Below are positions 1-6,410 of a stretch of 9,886 bases of DNA, one piece after another; position 1 is the stretch's first letter, and each line of letters begins with the position of its first letter. Under the pieces are notes generated by a model. It made no database searches, was not told the origin of the DNA, and saw only the letters and a program-made list of their open reading frames with translations. The translations under genes were made by a program, and so were the position numbers. Source of the stretch: Pseudomonadota bacterium (lineage in GTDB: Bacteria; Pseudomonadota; Gammaproteobacteria; Burkholderiales; Burkholderiaceae_D); contig JAEZVM010000401.1 in the NCBI GenBank assembly GCA_023420795.1, positions 1 through 9,886 on the forward strand, written 5' to 3'.

Positions 1-492
1 GACGGCTTCAATGCCGACTCGGTCGGGGGCACGGTACAACTGAAAGAAGACGGATCGCCGGTGCTCGATTATCCGATCTCCGATTTTGTCTGGGATGGAG
101 TGAGAAGGGCTCTGCTGACAATGGCAGAAATCCAGTTTGCCGCCGGCGCAAAAGCCGTTTATCCGGTGCATGAAGTCGCCGGCGGCTACAGCGACTGGGA
201 CACGGCGCGCAGGGCCATCAATGCGCTCCCCTACAAGCCGCTGCTTGCGCGCGTGGTGTCGGCGCATGTAATGGGAGGATGCACGATGTCGGATGACCTC
301 AAGCTCGGGGTTGTATCGTCGAATGGCCGCTATCACGGCCTAGACAACCTGTCGGTGCATGATGGTTCGCTGTTTCCGACTTCCATTGGCGCCAATCCAC
401 AGTTGTCCATCTATGGCATCTCAGCTAAGCTGGCAAGCTCCTTGGCAACCCATCTGACCGGCAAGGAGGCGCCCAGGCCCGTTGCCACATAA
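1..492 (+). CDS. GMC-family FAD-dependent alcohol oxidoreductase, C-terminal part (5' end outside window)
   Basis: The frame is open from the first base, so this is the last 163 residues of a longer protein (family members usually have about 500-600). It carries the C-terminal substrate domain of glucose-methanol-choline oxidoreductases: a SAHVMGGC motif, a G-x-DNLSVHDGSLFP segment and a GANPQLSIYG segment, which together give the usual His/Asn active-site pair. The catalytic His codon is at 265-267 and the Asn codon at 394-396. The FAD-binding N-terminus lies upstream and cannot be inspected. Such enzymes oxidise alcohols (choline, sterols, long-chain alcohols) with FAD. A long-chain fatty alcohol substrate is only my inference, from the lipase and acyl-CoA reductase next door. 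The stop lies 3 nt before the lipase start, so the two are probably one operon. A GTG at 61 is internal, not a start. Confidence 0.85.
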   Translation, partial: DGFNADSVGGTVQLKEDGSPVLDYPISDFVWDGVRRALLTMAEIQFAAGAKAVYPVHEVAGGYSDWDTARRAINALPYKPLLARVVSAHVMGGCTMSDDLKLGVVSSNGRYHGLDNLSVHDGSLFPTSIGANPQLSIYGISAKLASSLATHLTGKEAPRPVAT

Positions 493-495
493 AGC

Positions 496-1497
496 ATGAT
501 TGCGCGCATTACCCGAATACTGCTGCTGCTTCAGTTATTTATCGCCGTCGGAATATCGCTCCTTCTGACGAAGCTTTTCCAGCTGAATTACGCCGTCGCC
601 ATCGGACTTGGGCTTGGCACGGTTCTGCTTTTGCGCGCCATTATCACCGTGAACAACTTCATCCTCGCATGGCGCTTTCGCAGTGAAACACCCGAACACT
701 ATCGTATCGGCTGGTGGTCTGCCTGTCGCCTGTTCGCGAGCGAATTCAAGGCAACCATGCTCAGCTCCTCATGGACCATGCCGTTGCATGCCTTTTCCCG
801 GCGGCTAGCATCGCAACCGGACGGATTGCCGGTATTGCTGATCCACGGTTACGGATGCAATAGCGGTTACTGGCATCCGATGAGCAAGGTCTTGTCGAAG
901 GCAAACATCACGCATTACGCGATCGACATGGAACCCATCATCGGCGGCATTGACGAATACGCCCCGGTCATTCAACGAGCAATACAGAGAATGTGCAGGG
1001 AAACCGGGCACAACAAGGTCATCCTGATCGGGCACAGCATGGGTGGCCTGGCGGCACGCGCTTATCTTCGTGCTTGCGGAAGCAGCCACGTCGCGAAAGT
1101 CATCACTCTCGGCACGCCGCATCATGGCACTGGTCTGGCACATTTTGGCATCGGACTGAATACCGAGCAAATGCGCTGGACCGTAACGGAACAGGAAGGG
1201 ATTGCGAGCGAATGGCTGCGTGAACTGGCAACCAGCGAGACTGACGAGATTTATCGGCTTATCGTCTCGATATACTCGCATCACGACAACATCATTTCTC
1301 CGCAAACTTCATCGCATCTCGCGGGCGCAAAGAACCTTGAATTCCATGCGATTGGGCATGTCGCGCTGGCGCTTGATCCTGTGATCCAGGCGCAGGTCAT
1401 CCGTGAGATACGTAGCGTCTCCGCGCATACTCCTATAAAGGCGCGAAAGAGTGCGGCAAGCCAGCCGCCTCTTCGGCAAATCGGTTCAGTCAGTTAG
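496..1497 (+). CDS. Membrane-anchored alpha/beta-hydrolase, lipase/esterase type
   Basis: This 333-residue protein begins with two hydrophobic stretches (about residues 6-27 and 32-58), which probably fix it in the inner membrane. The alpha/beta-hydrolase core follows: an HGYG oxyanion-hole motif at residues 117-120, the nucleophile elbow GHSMGG with Ser181, a LGTPHHGT segment typical of triacylglycerol lipases, and the likely acid and base Asp264 and His288. The triad is therefore complete. It should hydrolyse carboxylic esters, with acylglycerols or wax esters plausible but unproven. The start follows the upstream stop by 3 nt and has no good ribosome site of its own. A perfect AAGGAGG lies at 463-469, too far (26 nt) for normal use, so translation is probably coupled to the GMC gene. 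The C-terminal 25 residues are polar and probably disordered. Confidence 0.88.
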   Translation: MIARITRILLLLQLFIAVGISLLLTKLFQLNYAVAIGLGLGTVLLLRAIITVNNFILAWRFRSETPEHYRIGWWSACRLFASEFKATMLSSSWTMPLHAFSRRLASQPDGLPVLLIHGYGCNSGYWHPMSKVLSKANITHYAIDMEPIIGGIDEYAPVIQRAIQRMCRETGHNKVILIGHSMGGLAARAYLRACGSSHVAKVITLGTPHHGTGLAHFGIGLNTEQMRWTVTEQEGIASEWLRELATSETDEIYRLIVSIYSHHDNIISPQTSSHLAGAKNLEFHAIGHVALALDPVIQAQVIREIRSVSAHTPIKARKSAASQPPLRQIGSVS

Positions 1498-1534
1498 CGC
1501 GGCTCGATGGTTTGTGCACCGCGGGACGCCCTCC
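1498..1534. other. Convergent gap between lipase and acyl-CoA reductase genes
   Basis: Only 37 bases separate the two stop codons. A short inverted repeat CGCGG (1498-1502) / CCGCG (1519-1523) could form a 5-bp stem with a 16-nt loop. It has no T-run on either strand, so it is not a convincing intrinsic terminator. Confidence 0.3.
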
Positions 1535-3523
1535 TTAGAAATGCACACCCTTCAGCAGCTGCTGCAGCGCCTTCTGATCCGCGCTCATCTGAGGAACCTT
1601 CCTCTCTTCGCCGCTTCTGGCGGCATCCGAGTCGGGGAACATGCGGAAGCTGGTATTCATGATGATTTGCGAAACGCGCGGCATCAGCGCATGCAGCACT
1701 TGGCCAAGAATGCCGAGCCGGGTCGCAATGCGTACCGGCTTGTGAACAATGGCCTGGGCGATCAAGTCGGCCGCGTCTTCCGGCGACAGCGTCGGCACAT
1801 TTCGATAGATCTCGGTCGGTGCAATCATCGGTGTGCGCACCAGCGGCATGTTAATCGTCGTGAACTTGATGTTCATGTCGGCGAATTCAGAGGCGGCGCA
1901 TCGTGTCCACGCATCCAGCGCAGCCTTCGACGCGACATAGGCAGAGAAACGCGGCGCATTGGTCAGCACGCCAATCGAAGAGATATTGATGACGTGTCCC
2001 GATTTCCGTTCCACCATCTTCGGCAGCAGCCCCATGGTCAGGCGCAGCGCGCCGAAGTAATTCAGCTGCATCGTGCGTTCGAAGTCGTGGAAGCGATCAT
2101 AGCTCGATTCGACGCCGCGTCGGATGGAACGTCCGGCATTATTGACGAGCACATCAACACCGCCGTGATTCTCGACCAGCAGCCGCACGAAGCGGTCGCA
2201 GTCTTCCATGTCAGCCACATCAACCGCATAAGTAATCACATCGAATCCGCGGTCATTGATTTCTCTTTTCGCGCTCTCCAGCTTGCCCTTATCGCGTCCA
2301 CAGATGATTGTGACCGCGCCGGCCTCGGCAAGCTTGTGGGCAGCCGCCAGACCGATGCCGGATGACCCGCCGGTCACCAATACGACTTTCCCCGCAACCT
2401 GGCCCCGCAGGGTGCGATCGATGGCCAGATCCGGGTCGAGATGGCGCTCCCAGTAATCCCAGATGCGGTACGCATAATCCTCCAGCCGCGGGCAGCTGAT
2501 GCCGCTTCCCCTGAGAACGGCAGCAGCATCGCGATTGTCGAAGCGTGTCGGATAGTTTATGAACTGCAGCATATCGTCCGGCAGGTCGAGATCGCTCATC
2601 ACGGCGGAACGTATGCGGCGTACCGGCGTCAGCGACATCAGCCCCTTCGAGAGAGATTTGGGGACGAAGCCCAGCAATGCCGCATTGACGCGCACGCCTA
2701 TGGTGGGCGCATGCGCCGCCCGCGCGAAGGTATTAAGCACATCTCCGACCCGCATGGGTTCCGGGTCGGTCAGGTGATAGCACTTGCCATCCAGCCCGGG
2801 CCGATGGGCGATGTAGTCCATTGCATCCACGACATAATCTACCGGCACGATATTTATCCTCCCTCCCTCGAGGCCGATGATCGGCACCCACGGCGGCAGC
2901 AGCCGGCGAACGCGCTGAATCAGCTTGAAGAAGTAGTAGGGGCCGTCGATCTTGTCCATTTCGCCGGTCCTGGAATCGCCTATCACCATGCCCGGTCGAT
3001 ATATGCGGAACGCGCCCTTGCATTCATTGCGGACGATTTTTTCCGATTCATGCTTGGACGCGAAATACGGATGGTCGAGATTCTCCGCCTCCTCAAACAT
3101 GTCTTCACGGAAAATACCCTCGAACAGTCCTGCCGCAGCAATCGAACTGACATGATGCAGGCATCCCGCGCCAATCTCGTTCGCAAAGACTACGGCGTTG
3201 CGCGTTCCTTCGATGTTCACAGCCATCTGTTCTTGCGCGCCTGCCTTCAGGTCATAGATGGCAGCAAGGTGAAAGAAATGATCGATATTCTTCGCAAGCG
3301 CCTGCATATCTTCCTTCGACACGCCCAGTCCGCTTGCGCGCAGATCGCCGTACACAGGGACAGCACGTGACGTGGTGGCATCCCAGTATTCGAGCAATGC
3401 CGGAATCTTATCCCTGCTCTCTTCCCGAATCAGGAAATGCACGATGCTGCCTTTGCGTGCCAGCAGTTTTTTAACCAGCCGCTTTCCGATGAAACCTGTT
3501 GCTCCCGTGATGAAATACTGCAT
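1535..3523 (-). CDS. Two-domain (SDR-SDR) alcohol-forming fatty acyl-CoA reductase, Maqu_2507 type
   Basis: This 662-residue protein fuses two Rossmann reductase domains. The N-terminal half is an extended SDR: the nucleotide-binding TGATGFIG is at residues 6-13, a VSS at 125-127, and the catalytic pair Tyr153/Lys157 sits in HPYFASK. The C-terminal half is a classical SDR: TGGSSGIG at 384-391, NNAG at 461-464, Ser515/Ser516, and Tyr529/Lys533 in AYVASK. Length, order and many segments (for example around HHVSSIAAAGLF and NISSIGVLTNAPRF) match what I remember of the Marinobacter acyl-CoA reductase Maqu_2507, about 661 residues. That enzyme reduces long-chain acyl-CoA through the aldehyde to the fatty alcohol with NADPH, feeding wax-ester synthesis. 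Which domain does which step I cannot say. A strong ribosome site (AGGGAGGGG) precedes the ATG. The gene is divergent from the phasin gene. A related mycobacterial-type acyl reductase is the main alternative. Confidence 0.88.
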   Translation of the reverse strand: MQYFITGATGFIGKRLVKKLLARKGSIVHFLIREESRDKIPALLEYWDATTSRAVPVYGDLRASGLGVSKEDMQALAKNIDHFFHLAAIYDLKAGAQEQMAVNIEGTRNAVVFANEIGAGCLHHVSSIAAAGLFEGIFREDMFEEAENLDHPYFASKHESEKIVRNECKGAFRIYRPGMVIGDSRTGEMDKIDGPYYFFKLIQRVRRLLPPWVPIIGLEGGRINIVPVDYVVDAMDYIAHRPGLDGKCYHLTDPEPMRVGDVLNTFARAAHAPTIGVRVNAALLGFVPKSLSKGLMSLTPVRRIRSAVMSDLDLPDDMLQFINYPTRFDNRDAAAVLRGSGISCPRLEDYAYRIWDYWERHLDPDLAIDRTLRGQVAGKVVLVTGGSSGIGLAAAHKLAEAGAVTIICGRDKGKLESAKREINDRGFDVITYAVDVADMEDCDRFVRLLVENHGGVDVLVNNAGRSIRRGVESSYDRFHDFERTMQLNYFGALRLTMGLLPKMVERKSGHVINISSIGVLTNAPRFSAYVASKAALDAWTRCAASEFADMNIKFTTINMPLVRTPMIAPTEIYRNVPTLSPEDAADLIAQAIVHKPVRIATRLGILGQVLHALMPRVSQIIMNTSFRMFPDSDAARSGEERKVPQMSADQKALQQLLKGVHF

Positions 3524-3729
3524 GTCCCCTCCCTTGTAATGTCATGATTCACAATCGCTGCAGGCCCTCGCCTCGCTAGTGCAAGGCGCGAGCAATTTGG
3601 AGTTCCCGTTTAGAACCTGCGCTCTATGGCTTTAGAATGCGATCTCTACTTTTGCTGCCTAAACTGCATCTATTAAATAGCGCGTCGGCAGGTCTGACGT
3701 TTTAAGTAAATCAATGAATGGAGAGCACG
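3524..3729. promoter_or_regulatory. Divergent intergenic region between acyl-CoA reductase and phasin genes
   Basis: About 200 bases lie between two divergent genes, so both promoters should be here. The right part is AT-richer than the coding DNA, as expected for a promoter region. The reductase ribosome site is at its left edge (GGAGG on the - strand). I found one plausible + strand promoter, listed separately, and no convincing - strand promoter. A weak CTCGC (3572-3576) / GCGAG (3588-3592) inverted repeat is present. A shared regulator of both genes is possible but not shown. Confidence 0.5.
3609..3638 (+). promoter_or_regulatory. Candidate sigma-70 promoter of the phasin gene
   Basis: TTTAGA at 3609-3614 (four of six against TTGACA) and TAGAAT at 3633-3638 (five of six against TATAAT) are separated by 18 bp. 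Transcription would start near 3645 and leave a leader of about 85 nt before the phasin start at 3730. An AT-rich TATTAAAT at 3671-3678 is an alternative -10 but has no well-spaced -35. Prediction from sequence match only. Confidence 0.35.
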
Positions 3730-4251
3730 ATGGTAAAAAAACTGAAGGCACTGGCCAAATCGGATGACACCCAACTGGCCGAAGCCGTACGCACATCGGC
3801 GCAGCAGATCTGGCAGGCAGGACTCGGCGCCTTTGCCAAGGCACAGGAGGAAGGCGGCAAGGTATTTGCCAAGCTGGTGAAGGAAGGCACCGAACTGCAA
3901 AAGCGCACGCAGAAACTCGCCAACGGCAAAGTGTCCGATGTTACCGACACGGTTGCGAAGATGGCTGAAAGCGTCAGCAAGCAGGCTTCCGGTTCCTGGG
4001 ACAAGCTCGAACAGGTGTTCGAAGATCGCGTATCGCGTTCGCTGAAGAGCCTGGGAGTGCCGACGCAGAAGGACATTCAGACCCTGACCAAGCGCGTAGA
4101 GGAATTGAGCAAGGCGGTCTCTACAATGTCCGGCAAGAAAACGACTGCTTCGAGAGCGAGCGCAAAGCCCGCAGCGAAGAAAACCGCGACAAAGACTGCC
4201 GCAAAGAAGACTGCAGCAAAGGCTCCGTCAAGGAAAGCCACAGCCAAGTAA
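3730..4251 (+). CDS. Phasin-family granule-associated protein, PhaF-like with histone-like tail
   Basis: The 173-residue product has the phasin (polyhydroxyalkanoate granule-associated) signature IWQAGLGAFAKAQEEGG near residues 27-43, followed by a long amphipathic, coiled-coil-prone region to about residue 130. The last 38 or so residues are almost only Lys, Ala, Thr and Ser, with AAKKTA-like repeats, as in PhaF, whose H1-like tail binds DNA. Phasins coat storage granules. The tailed kind also tie granules to the nucleoid so that they segregate with the chromosome. The start is placed at ATG 3730 because GGAG at 3720-3723 sits 6 nt before it and MVKK is the typical beginning. An in-frame ATG at 3718 would add four residues but lacks a ribosome site. 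No PHA synthase is in the window. A neutral-lipid or wax granule role is possible given the divergent acyl-CoA reductase. Confidence 0.9.
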   Translation: MVKKLKALAKSDDTQLAEAVRTSAQQIWQAGLGAFAKAQEEGGKVFAKLVKEGTELQKRTQKLANGKVSDVTDTVAKMAESVSKQASGSWDKLEQVFEDRVSRSLKSLGVPTQKDIQTLTKRVEELSKAVSTMSGKKTTASRASAKPAAKKTATKTAAKKTAAKAPSRKATAK

Positions 4252-4261
4252 GCACAAATGT

Positions 4262-4300
4262 CCGGCCATGCTCTCAACGCACAAGAGAGCGCATGGCTGG
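4262..4300 (+). promoter_or_regulatory. Stem-loop after the phasin gene
   Basis: Arm 4262-4275 pairs with 4285-4300: GCTCTC/GAGAGC next to the loop, a 2-nt bulge at 4291-4292, then GCCAT/ATGGC, a G-T pair and CC/GG, about 14 pairs in all, with the 9-nt loop 4276-4284. It begins 10 nt after the phasin stop. It is strong enough to act as an mRNA-stabilising 3' hairpin or an inefficient terminator, but it has no T-run. Confidence 0.5.
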
Positions 4301-4307
4301 GCGCAGC

Positions 4308-4337
4308 GATCTGCGGAGCCGGCATGCGCCGCAGATT
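4308..4337 (+). promoter_or_regulatory. Second stem-loop in the phasin-patatin gap
   Basis: ATCTGCGG (4309-4316) pairs perfectly with CCGCAGAT (4329-4336), extended by one G-T pair, around a 12-nt loop. It follows the first stem-loop by 7 nt and ends about 65 nt before the patatin start. No T-run follows. With the first hairpin it could set the relative expression of phasin and patatin. Confidence 0.45.
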
Positions 4338-4401
4338 CACAGATGGCAATTGCAGCCGCAGTTGCCTCTCCATCCCGCCGTAACGCTGCATTCCCAGGCT
4401 C

Positions 4402-5658
4402 ATGACTTCCAAGCGCATTCCGAAGACAGCTTCCAGCCAATCTTCCTCCAAGCGTTCCTCAAAACTAGCCGCACCGCGCATCGGCCTTGCGCTGGCGGGG
4501 GGCGGGCCGCTTGGTGCAGTGTATGAAATCGGCGCGCTTGCCGCCCTGGAAGAATCGATCGAAGGCTTGGATCTGAATGCAGCCGATATCTACGTAGGCA
4601 TCAGCGCGGGCGGCATCATTGCAGCAGGACTCGCCAATGGCATCACTGCTCATGAGATGTGCCGCATGTTTGTCGAGAGTGATGCAGGCGACGACGATAC
4701 AGCCTTGTTCAAACCGGAAACGCTGCTCCGCCCCGCCTGGGAAGAATTCAGCATACGCGGCGCGGCCTTCCCCATATTGCTCGCAAGCGGTCTGATCCAC
4801 TACGTCCGGCGGCGCGGCAAGGCGAGTGTCGCGAATTCGCTTGAACGCCTGAAAGGCGCCCTGCCAACCGGATTGCTGTCCGGTGCCGGCATCCATGAAT
4901 TCATGGAACGCGCTTTTTCCGCACCAGGAATGAGCAACGACTTCCGCACCCTGAAACGGCGTCTGATTATCGTCGCCACCGATCTGGATACGGGAGAATC
5001 GGTCCGGTTCGGCGAAACCGGCTTCGATAGTGTGCCGATATCGAAAGCGGCGCAAGCGAGTGCCGCAGTGCCGGGACTCTTCCCTCCGGTAGAAATCAAT
5101 GGTCGCTATTACGTGGACGGCGTCTTGCGGAAGACGCTGCATGCCTCCGTTGCGCTGGATGACGGCGCCAACCTTCTGTTCTGCCTGAATCCGATCGTTC
5201 CGTACAACGCGCGTTCGCGGCACGCTCCGGGCAAGCTTGCGCAGGGCGGACTGCTGGCTGTGCTATCGCAGACGCTGCGCTCCATCATTCACTCGCGCGT
5301 TGAAATCGGCATGTCGAACTACGCAGTCACCTACCCGGGAAGTGACATCCTGCTGATCGAGCCGAGCCAGGAAGATGCGGACATGTTCTTCACGAACCTG
5401 TTCAGTTACAACAGTCGGCGGCGCATGTGCGAAAGCGCTTACCAGAACACGCGCATGATGCTGTGGCAGCGTCGCAATGAAATCGGTCCGGTGCTCGAGC
5501 GCCACGGCCTGCGCTTGAAGCTTCCGGTGCTGCGCGACAGCAGCCTGACGCTAGTAAGACATCCCGCAGCCGACATGGAAGATCGCTTCGGCCTGGCGAG
5601 CTTGTCCCAGGTTCTCGACAGCCTGGAACGTCACCTGAAGATAGCGGCTGGCTCATGA
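4402..5658 (+). CDS. Patatin-like phospholipase / acyl hydrolase
   Basis: This 418-residue protein has the full patatin Ser-Asp dyad: the oxyanion-hole loop GGGPLG at residues 33-38, the nucleophile elbow GISAGG with Ser68, and the DG motif at Asp239-Gly240 in YYVDG. Patatins cleave acyl chains from phospholipids or other lipids; the substrate here is unknown. No signal peptide is seen. Instead the first 24 residues are a Ser/Lys-rich, probably disordered segment. The region after about residue 260 is a C-terminal extension without a motif I recognise. The start is forced: an in-frame stop lies at 4381-4383, and no other ATG, GTG or TTG precedes the GGG loop, although the ribosome site is poor (AGG at 4396-4398). 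Location after the phasin suggests a granule-lipid or membrane-lipid turnover role, by inference. Confidence 0.9.
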   Translation: MTSKRIPKTASSQSSSKRSSKLAAPRIGLALAGGGPLGAVYEIGALAALEESIEGLDLNAADIYVGISAGGIIAAGLANGITAHEMCRMFVESDAGDDDTALFKPETLLRPAWEEFSIRGAAFPILLASGLIHYVRRRGKASVANSLERLKGALPTGLLSGAGIHEFMERAFSAPGMSNDFRTLKRRLIIVATDLDTGESVRFGETGFDSVPISKAAQASAAVPGLFPPVEINGRYYVDGVLRKTLHASVALDDGANLLFCLNPIVPYNARSRHAPGKLAQGGLLAVLSQTLRSIIHSRVEIGMSNYAVTYPGSDILLIEPSQEDADMFFTNLFSYNSRRRMCESAYQNTRMMLWQRRNEIGPVLERHGLRLKLPVLRDSSLTLVRHPAADMEDRFGLASLSQVLDSLERHLKIAAGS

Positions 5659-5668
5659 TGCAGGTCGT

Positions 5669-5696
5669 TTGTGGATCGTTTTATCAATGTTATGCT
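5669..5696 (+). promoter_or_regulatory. Candidate promoter of the TetR-TPR operon
   Basis: TTGTGG (5669-5674) and TATGCT (5691-5696) are spaced by 16 bp, in the short gap after the patatin stop. The -10 overlaps the left palindromic GCTAGC site, which is where an autorepressor would be expected to bind. Match to consensus is modest. Confidence 0.35.
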
Positions 5697-5734
5697 AGCA
5701 ACAGACCAAAATGAAAATGGGAGGCAGCTAGCAT
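5692..5734. promoter_or_regulatory. Candidate TetR operator: paired GCTAGC dyads
   Basis: ATGCTAGC (5692-5699) and its exact reverse complement GCTAGCAT (5727-5734) flank the TetR ribosome site. Each contains the 6-bp palindrome GCTAGC, and the two centres are 33 bp apart, about three helical turns. The left one extends to the 8-bp palindrome TGCTAGCA. This fits two repressor dimers on one face of DNA. In mRNA the arms could instead pair and place the GGGAGG ribosome site in the loop and the start codon in the stem. Confidence 0.45.
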
Positions 5735-6398
5735 GCAACACAAAGCCCCTCGACGTACGCGCGAGCGGATTCTCGAACTGTCGCTCCGGCTGTTCAACGA
5801 GTTCGGCGAACCGAACATCACCACGACGGTGATCGCCGAAGAAATGAATATTTCACCCGGCAATCTCTATTACCACTTCCGCAATAAGGACGACATCGTC
5901 AATTCTCTGTTCGCACAGTTCGAAGCCGAGATCGGGCGCATGCTCGCAGTTCCGGCGGACCGCCGCCCGAATATCGAGGACGTCTGGCTGTACCTGCACC
6001 TGATGTTCGAACTGGTCTGGCGCTACCGGTTCTTTTATCGCGATCTGAGCGACCTGCTCTCGCGCAACCGCAAGCTGGAACTGCATTTCAAGCAGATCCT
6101 CGCGCACAAGACCAAGGTCGCGCAGCAGTTGTGCATCGGTTTGCGCGCAGACGAGGCAATGGAGGCCACCGATCTGGAGATCGATGCGCTCGCAACCAAT
6201 ATCGTGGTGCTCGGCACCTACTGGCTGTCGTATGAATATGTACGCAACCCGCGCAAATACACCGAGCATGAATCAATGGCAGATGCGCTCGCTCGCGGCT
6301 GCTATCAGGTTCTATCGCTGATCGGCCCTTACCTGCGCGGAGAAACCCGTTTGTTGTTCCAGAAGCTGGCTGAAGAATATCTGACAAAACTTAAATAA
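5733..6398 (+). CDS. TetR/AcrR-family transcriptional repressor
   Basis: The 221-residue product has the N-terminal TetR helix-turn-helix domain: RERILELSLRLFNEFG at residues 9-24, then a recognition-helix region ending in SPGNLYYHFRNKDDIV (41-56). The C-terminal ligand/dimer domain (about 75-215) is Trp/Tyr-rich and looks like the 'bacterial transcriptional repressor' subgroup rather than a drug-efflux TetR. A good ribosome site GGGAGG (5719-5724) lies 8 nt before the ATG. It is probably the first gene of a two-gene operon with the TPR protein (12-nt gap) and probably represses its own promoter through the paired GCTAGC sites. The ligand is unknown. An acyl-CoA or fatty-acid signal would suit the neighbourhood but is inference. 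Confidence 0.9.
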   Translation: MQHKAPRRTRERILELSLRLFNEFGEPNITTTVIAEEMNISPGNLYYHFRNKDDIVNSLFAQFEAEIGRMLAVPADRRPNIEDVWLYLHLMFELVWRYRFFYRDLSDLLSRNRKLELHFKQILAHKTKVAQQLCIGLRADEAMEATDLEIDALATNIVVLGTYWLSYEYVRNPRKYTEHESMADALARGCYQVLSLIGPYLRGETRLLFQKLAEEYLTKLK

Positions 6399-6410
6399 CA
6401 GGAGACCCCG

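Noticed and set aside
804..820. GCTAGCATCGCAAC inside the lipase gene as a further TetR site
   Set aside because: It lies within coding sequence, lacks a paired site at the 33-bp spacing, and a 6-bp palindrome is expected by chance a few times in 10 kb.
1451..3370. Two long + strand open frames (304 and 309 residues) antisense to the acyl-CoA reductase
   Set aside because: Both lie in one antisense frame of a high-GC gene, are Arg/His-rich with no domain, and lack ribosome sites. The - strand gene has complete motifs over the same bases.
4141..4251. Lys/Ala-rich repeats at the phasin end as a DNA repeat element
   Set aside because: The repetition follows the protein's AAKKTA pattern with varied codons. 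It is a low-complexity coding tail, not a nucleotide repeat.
4465..5223. 252-residue - strand open frame antisense to the patatin gene
   Set aside because: Composition is that of an antisense shadow, no motif is present, and the + strand frame carries the whole patatin dyad.
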